A program made the translations under genes and the position numbers. Source: Nemertoderma westbladi (taxonomy: Eukaryota; Xenacoelomorpha; Nemertodermatida; Nemertodermatidae). From it: a stretch of DNA of 64,000 nt. This document shows positions 58,925-64,000 of this stretch, in pieces (the stretch's first letter is position 1; each line of letters starts with the position of its first letter). The DNA lies in NCBI GenBank assembly GCA_032718475.1, contig JAUCBJ010001221.1, forward strand, positions 22,845 to 86,844. The letters are read 5' to 3'. The notes beneath the pieces are model-generated. The model saw only the letters and a program-made list of their open reading frames with translations. It made no database searches and was not told the origin of the DNA.

Positions 58925-60150
58925 GTAAGTGCCTTTTGAAACAGGCTGAAAACTTATGTATGGTTGGACTGATTCTTTATTGAAAAATCAATACAGTTCC
59001 ATATATGAGGCCCCGTGTATTGAATCGACATCTGGCCGCGGGCTGTCTGGAAACGTGGGATGAAAAAATTCAAGTTTGATCCGCTCCTAGTTGAATACGT
59101 GTGCGAAATGTTTGACCTTTTAAATAGTGTTTTTAAGCCCTTCTGGCAAATTTCCATGATATGCATCGTACATAAATTTACCTACTTGTAGTTTATATAA
59201 CGCCTGTATTGGTAAGATGTCTAGCTTACGGTATAAAGGCAGCGAATGGTCATCCCATTTACTGAACGTAATTGCACGCACTATTTTATTTATTTTGATA
59301 CGGATTTTATTAATGTAAGTATCATAAGTACTACCCCATAAGACTAAACCGTAAGTAACCTTAGAGTTTACCAAGCTGTAAAAAAGGGACTTCAAAATAA
59401 AAAGAGGTAGTTTGTAACGTATCCTAAAAAACAACCCAACTAATTTAGATATACTAGATAATACAGACAAGCTATGAGCCTTCCAATTTAGCAAATTATA
59501 AATTGTAAGCCCTAAGTACTTAACGTTTTTACTATGATTTAAGTCGGAATCCCTAATTTTCACCTTTGGTAATGAATCTAAGTTACGAGGGTTACTGGAG
59601 TACATACAGTAAACAGTTTTGTCGACGTTTAATGATAAGCGATTTGTAGAGAACCATTCGGAAAGATGTTCTAAGTCCAGATTGACAATGTTAATTAAAT
59701 TAGTGGGGCATGAGATGAGGTTGAAAGAGATGTAGCTAGTGGGAGGTCATTGACATACAGTATAAATAACAATGGACCTAGGATAGAACCTTGCGGCACA
59801 CCTGTTGATATTGGTAAATATGTGGAACGGGTTCCACTTAATTTTACACACTGCGTTCTGGAATCTAGGTAACTACCAAATAATTTAAGCGGCGGCAATC
59901 CTCGTATACCGTATGATTCCAGTTTACCTAATAAAATCATATGATCAATGGTATCGAAAGCCTTACGGAGATCGATATAATTCGCACAAGAGGTTAAATC
60001 ATCATCGATGGCGGCCTGTAGCTTATATGTTACATCAACTAGAGCATGTGCGGTTGAATGGTTGGTTCGAAAACCATACTGGTTCTTTGTAATAATTTTA
60101 AATTTGTGGAAAAAACCCGAGTTGGTTACACAGGATTCGTTCAAAGAACG
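58925..60150 (-). pseudogene. LINE-G: CR1-like LINE, 5'-truncated, catalytic box deleted
   Basis: From 60150 on the minus strand: NQYGFRTNHSTAHALVDV, IDLRKAFDTIDH (motif A), STGVPQGSILGPLLFILYVNDLP (motif B region). Then a deletion removes the FADD box (motif C); sequence resumes at LEHLSEWFSTNRLSLN. The C-terminal domain follows (VKYLGLTIYNLLNWK, YGLVLWGSTYDTYI, HTYSTRSGSNLNFF). Unlike LINE-B and LINE-C, coding here is fairly well conserved, but the missing motif C makes it inactive. The 5' end stops at about 60150. Confidence 0.8.
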
Positions 60151-60304
60151 TGACTGACTCTTTTGTGTTGTGTCTCTGTTGTGAACTGACTCTTTCTATC
60201 TATTAGGGGGGTAGGTCAATTATGGCAAATAGTTAATTCAATAATGGTCGCTACGTTTTGGCTTACTTATAATTTCGTTAAAGATATAAGACAATTAACT
60301 AATA

Positions 60305-60720
60305 AGACAGCTTGCTTATTGTTTATCTCGCAAAATGATTGGCTGAGTATTTAATGGAGATTCTTAAGAATACAAATAGCTAAATAATTTTGGTGAGACA
60401 TCGACATGGTAAATTAATATTTCAGTATCAATACTAAAACGGTATAAGGTAAATATTTATTACAAATTGGGTCGCATTCACACCTAAAATATATTACTTT
60501 TAAAGCACCGATTTTCTGTTAATACCTGCCTGTCATCAATTCTCTGTGCTTTTGGGTTGAGGTGCAGATTAAGAGGGGGTTGAAAGCGAGCAACTTTCCG
60601 CTCTATGATTTAATTGTGGTTTGGTTAATTTCTTAAATACCGATTTTGCGATAGAATTGCTCAATTTTAATTTGTATCTCATAACTGAGCCTCCGTTCTG
60701 CGCCAAGGCCCCATGAACGT
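60305..60720 (+). repeat. Dispersed non-coding repeat family, copy 2
   Basis: It is related to 24505-25000 in the same orientation; shared words include AATGATTGGCTGA, TAATATTTCAGTATCAATACT and ATTTTCTGTTAATACC. It is shorter by several indels. Confidence 0.7.
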
Positions 60721-61980
60721 GTAGAATAGGTGTAGAGGATTTATAACCACAGGCACTATACTGGCATTGGTCTGACATGTAACTGGAAGTAATCCAAATT
60801 GTCGACATGCTACACGACATGCTAAAGATGGGGGGTCTGCCATTTATGAAGTTTATATGTTAAGGGTAGGCCTAGAGGGTCTTCCACAGCAATAAAAACG
60901 ATTAGTATTATTATTATTAGCGATGCCTTTCGGGCCTAAAACCTGATTGCTTCATTCTGTATTTAAAATGAATTACTAATACTGAGCACTGTAATTAATT
61001 TTCGATTGCTATTTAGTTTGATTATAAAGTCACAGGATGATGCGATGTACAGTATCGTAACCCCTGCATAGTCTTGCAAATATTGCATCATCCCCAAGTT
61101 GTTTGTGTGTATGTATTGTAATCAATGTTGCTCTACTACTGGTGATGTCCAATGCTCATCATATGTATACCAGGTTCCATGTTGAACAACAATTAATTAT
61201 ATATGGAGATGAGATACACGATACAACAGCGTGTGTGCACAGAATAAATATAGTAACCTTATGAATCATACTCTGTAACATTAAAAACTTTTTTACATAT
61301 ATATTTCGCAGATGTGTGCGGCTGTGATATCAATAATACTATTTATTGTATGTTTATTTATAATATTTTTTAGAATATGGCTTTTTTTACATTTACTTAT
61401 TACTATTAGGATTTTTGCTTTAGTTTAATTTATTTCAACTTGAGGTCAGTAAGTAAGTATACGTTTTATTTGGTTTTAGTTTTCAATCATTTACTTACAT
61501 GAATCAACAACAAATATAATATGTAATTTGATATAAATAAAGCTGAAACTTAAATTATTGAAAAATTATTATAATAAGGCGACTTTTGAATTCCACTTAC
61601 TTTTCCTCGGAGGATTTCTAGGATTCAAAAGGAATGTAATTGGAATAGACAGGATATTAGGGAGATTAAAACATTATATGATATGATGGGAACACAATCA
61701 GACAGGTATAATATCGTAGTATTACAGGCCAATAATTTAATAATATTGTAAATGGAATGATAATTGGCCTCCTGCTAACCAATCAATAGTTATGTATTGA
61801 CTGTGTAGATGCTTTGCCTTATCTTTAAATGCATCTAAAACAGCACAGTGAGTGAGTACACTATATGAGTGTTTCTGTGAATGAATGTTTTATAACATGT
61901 TTCTTAACTCACGACTTTGAAGTTAATAAAATATTTACATTACAAATTTAAATTTTGGAATAAATTGAATCATTTTCAAT
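60721..61980. other. Unassigned stretch
   Basis: No gene is recognised. A splice-acceptor-like ATATATATTTCGCAG at about 61311 is followed by a short open block with three Cys, but no partner exon was found. Confidence 0.4.
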
Positions 61981-63160
61981 GGGGGGGGGGGGGGGGGGTT
62001 GACTTTTGACCTAAAAATTTCCGTTTCCTTATTTAGGAAACTTCGTTTTACTCAAACTTATTGACATTTGGTATACATGTATAAAATTTGGGGATTCGTT
62101 CATTTTTAGAAAAGCCTTTGCATTTTCAATTTTAAAATTTGCATTCTTCATAAAACGAATTTAAAGTTAATGCTTACGGTAATTTTCTCCATTGAAATGT
62201 TAGAATGCACACAACCCCGCTGAAAATATTGTTGCATGGGTTTTCTGGGTCGGTGATTTCATTTCTAAAGTCAGTTTACTCATTTGACAGTCATTTGTCT
62301 GTCTGTCATTGCTGTCTGTCTGTCCGTCAAAATATAACCGATCAGCTGAACAGACAAACAGACAATGTTGATGACATCAACCACTAAAACTGACATCGAA
62401 AATGAAATCAACAACCATGAAAACCTCTATAACTAAATTTCTAGCTGGTTAGTATGCATTCCTATTACTGTATTTTGACAGACAGATCGCTGGGCAGACC
62501 GCAAAACCGACAGACAAAAAGTCTGTTAAAAGTTTTGTTAAAAGTGAAAACTGACGTCCGAAATGAAATCAGCAACCAGGAAAACCTCCATAACAAAACT
62601 GTTATCTAATTGGAAGGTTTTCCTTATATTTTGACAGACGGACATACAGACAGACAGACAATCAGACATAATAGACTTCACTAAAAATGGAAACAGACTT
62701 CGGAAATGAAATCAGCGACCAAAAACAAAAAAGTTTCAGCTATGTGGTATGATATCCTTATATTTTGACAGACAGATCGTCGGACAGAATCTAGACGGAT
62801 TGACAGACGGACATAGAGACATAATAGTATTCGTTAAAATTGAAAACTGATGTTGGGAATGAAATCAGCGACCAGGAAAACCCCCATAACATAACTTTTA
62901 CCTAGAAAGAATAATTTTATTATATTTTGACAGACAAACCTTTGACAGAGAAACACAATCCCGGAAAGACAGTTTTCATAGAAATTAACGTAGAGTAAGG
63001 TTACGATTACACTCATAGCTATTGAACTACATACATTAGCTATTAACAAACGGTTTGAAGTTTTGAAATCCTCATAAAAATCTGCACCTGCATCTGGGAT
63101 TGAAAATGAAAATTCGAATATTTTCTGAATTAGTCAACCCCCCCCCCCCCCCCCCCCCCC
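61981..63160. repeat. Poly(G)/poly(C)-bounded array of about 150-bp GACAGACA repeats
   Basis: The segment begins with 18 G followed by TTGACT and ends with AGTCAA followed by 23 C, a short inverted terminus. Inside, four tandem units of 143-161 bp start near 62390, 62551, 62694 and 62847 (CTGACxTCxGAAATGAAATCAGC ... TATATTTTGACAGACAGA). An inverted partial unit at 62248-62336 precedes them, so the region can fold back. It is non-coding. Confidence 0.7.
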
Positions 63161-63589
63161 TTAATATGTTTATTATCTATATTAATCAATTTTATTCTAA
63201 AGTTATTCACAATAATCTTAGTAACCTAAATAAATATAAACATATGAATTGTACTAAGAAATGTAAGATCAGTCAGTGTATTATCAGTAAAACGGGATCA
63301 TCTCAGTCACACCGTGGCCGATTGAAGTATCGCGAACAATAGTTTAACATTAATTCAGCACATTATGGTGGATTGTGTGTTTTAAATAATATAAAATAAG
63401 AAAAAATATGATTTAATTTTTATTATAGTTAATTTTAATTTTAACAATTGTAAGAAATACAGAAATAAAGTACAAAATAAAATACAGTAAAATGTAAAAT
63501 ATTTTTGTAGAAAATGCAGTGTGGAGCATTCCAAAACATATCCTTTTAATATTGATTTCGTATAATTTGTGTCCAAGTTGATACAGCGC
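63161..63589. other. AT-rich spacer
   Basis: No gene is supported. Short frames are AT-rich and lack domains. Confidence 0.5.
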
Positions 63590-63850
63590 ATGAACCGCAT
63601 TCATAATAGTGTTTGGTTGTTTGGTTTCGGCGCAGGTTCGAATCCGACGAAAGGATGTATAAAGTTCGCACTGATGCGTCCCTAGGCAAGGTACTTTAGT
63701 GCCTGCCTATACCAGCCAACCCAGTGGTATAATGAGAACCTAGAATTTCTGGGGCTATAATAATAAAAGCTAATTTGAGCATGCTTATCGTAGAAAAGCG
63801 CTATATTAATATTATATTGTTATTATTATAATTATATACTTTTATGTTAG
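63590..63850 (+). mobile_element. tRNA-derived SINE with Meta-like central domain
   Basis: A pol III B box (GGTTCGAATCC, 63635-63645) sits in a degenerate tRNA-like head. Then comes a conserved-looking core CTAGGCAAGGTACTTTAGTG ... CCAGCCAACCCAGTGGTATAAT (about 63682-63741), like the Meta/V-type domains of animal SINEs. The tail, AAAGCGCTATATTAATATTATATTG(TTA)n, resembles the 3' end of LINEs that mobilise such SINEs. It is too degenerate to be a tRNA gene. Confidence 0.65.
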
Positions 63851-64000
63851 TTTCACTGCTGGCCCCATTCAAAAGAGAAATATATCATATTATATGGTTA
63901 TATAATTCGCTACCAATTTTATAGTTGGTTAAATCATATCTTGACTATTTTTATTGGAGTAATGCAAACGTTACTGGGTTCATAGTAAATAGGGAGTTAG

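Noticed and set aside
61311-61380. Terminal exon of a second small Cys-containing peptide
   Set aside because: An acceptor-like site and short open block exist, but no signal-peptide exon or donor was found upstream.
63590-63660. tRNA gene at the B box
   Set aside because: No cloverleaf with paired acceptor and anticodon arms can be drawn. A LINE-like tail follows, so it is a SINE head.

Overview
The window is AT-rich animal DNA, most likely from a marine invertebrate. The basis is the transposon repertoire: CR1-like, RTE-like and Ulp1-bearing NeSL-like retrotransposons, plus MULE, piggyBac, hAT, Tc1, PIF/Harbinger and Merlin DNA transposons, and a SINE whose core resembles the metazoan Meta domain. 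Short GT-AG introns, AATAAA-type poly(A) signals and a histone-type 3' stem-loop also point to an animal. The palindromic words TAGGCCTA and TACCGGTA recur throughout, and there are at least a dozen poly(G)/poly(C) runs of 12-23 nt. The species cannot be fixed from the sequence. No tRNA, rRNA or CRISPR array was found.

Layout. 0.1-2.3 kb: a nearly intact MULE transposase followed by a long foldback repeat. 3.2-4.2 kb: LINE debris. 6.2-6.9 kb: a two-exon gene for a small secreted six-cysteine (knottin-like) peptide, the best candidate host gene. 7.6-8.5 kb: piggyBac relic. 8.8-12.0 kb: a long CR1-like LINE with ORF1, PHD finger, endonuclease and RT. 12.7-13.9 kb: hAT relic. 16.9-20.2 kb: a CR1-like LINE interrupted by a young RTE-like LINE. 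21.0-21.8 kb: two exon-like blocks of an unrecognised protein. 23.2-26.6 kb: a hAT fragment, a dispersed repeat, a LINE 3' end fused into a Tc1 transposase. 28.1-28.7 kb: a 328-bp tandem duplication.

30.3-34.2 kb holds the best-preserved coding unit: an intact 842-codon transposase-like gene followed on the same strand by an intact gene for a zinc-ribbon/PWWP protein. No poly(A) signal is seen between them and one follows the second. It is followed by about twelve copies of a 106-bp satellite. 37.0 kb carries an orphan histone-type stem-loop. 40.1-41.3 kb: Harbinger relics. 42.1-43.3 kb: a Merlin element with 8-bp target duplications. 43.4-47.8 kb: a Ulp1-RT-endonuclease retroelement with an internal 808-bp tandem duplication.

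48.6-49.2 kb: unrecognised overlapping ORFs. 49.8-50.5 kb: a GC-rich minisatellite and homopolymer island. 51.0-52.5 kb: a second young RTE-like LINE copy. 54.9-56.7 kb: a broken gene for an acidic/Tudor-like protein next to a third, older LINE copy. 58.9-60.2 kb: another CR1-like LINE. 62.0-63.2 kb: a repeat array bounded by poly(G) and poly(C). 63.6-63.85 kb: a tRNA-derived SINE.

Most genes here are parasites rather than cooperating partners. The exceptions worth following are the knottin-like peptide gene and the transposase-like/PWWP pair, which may be one mobile or domesticated unit with its own chromatin reader. That link is an inference.
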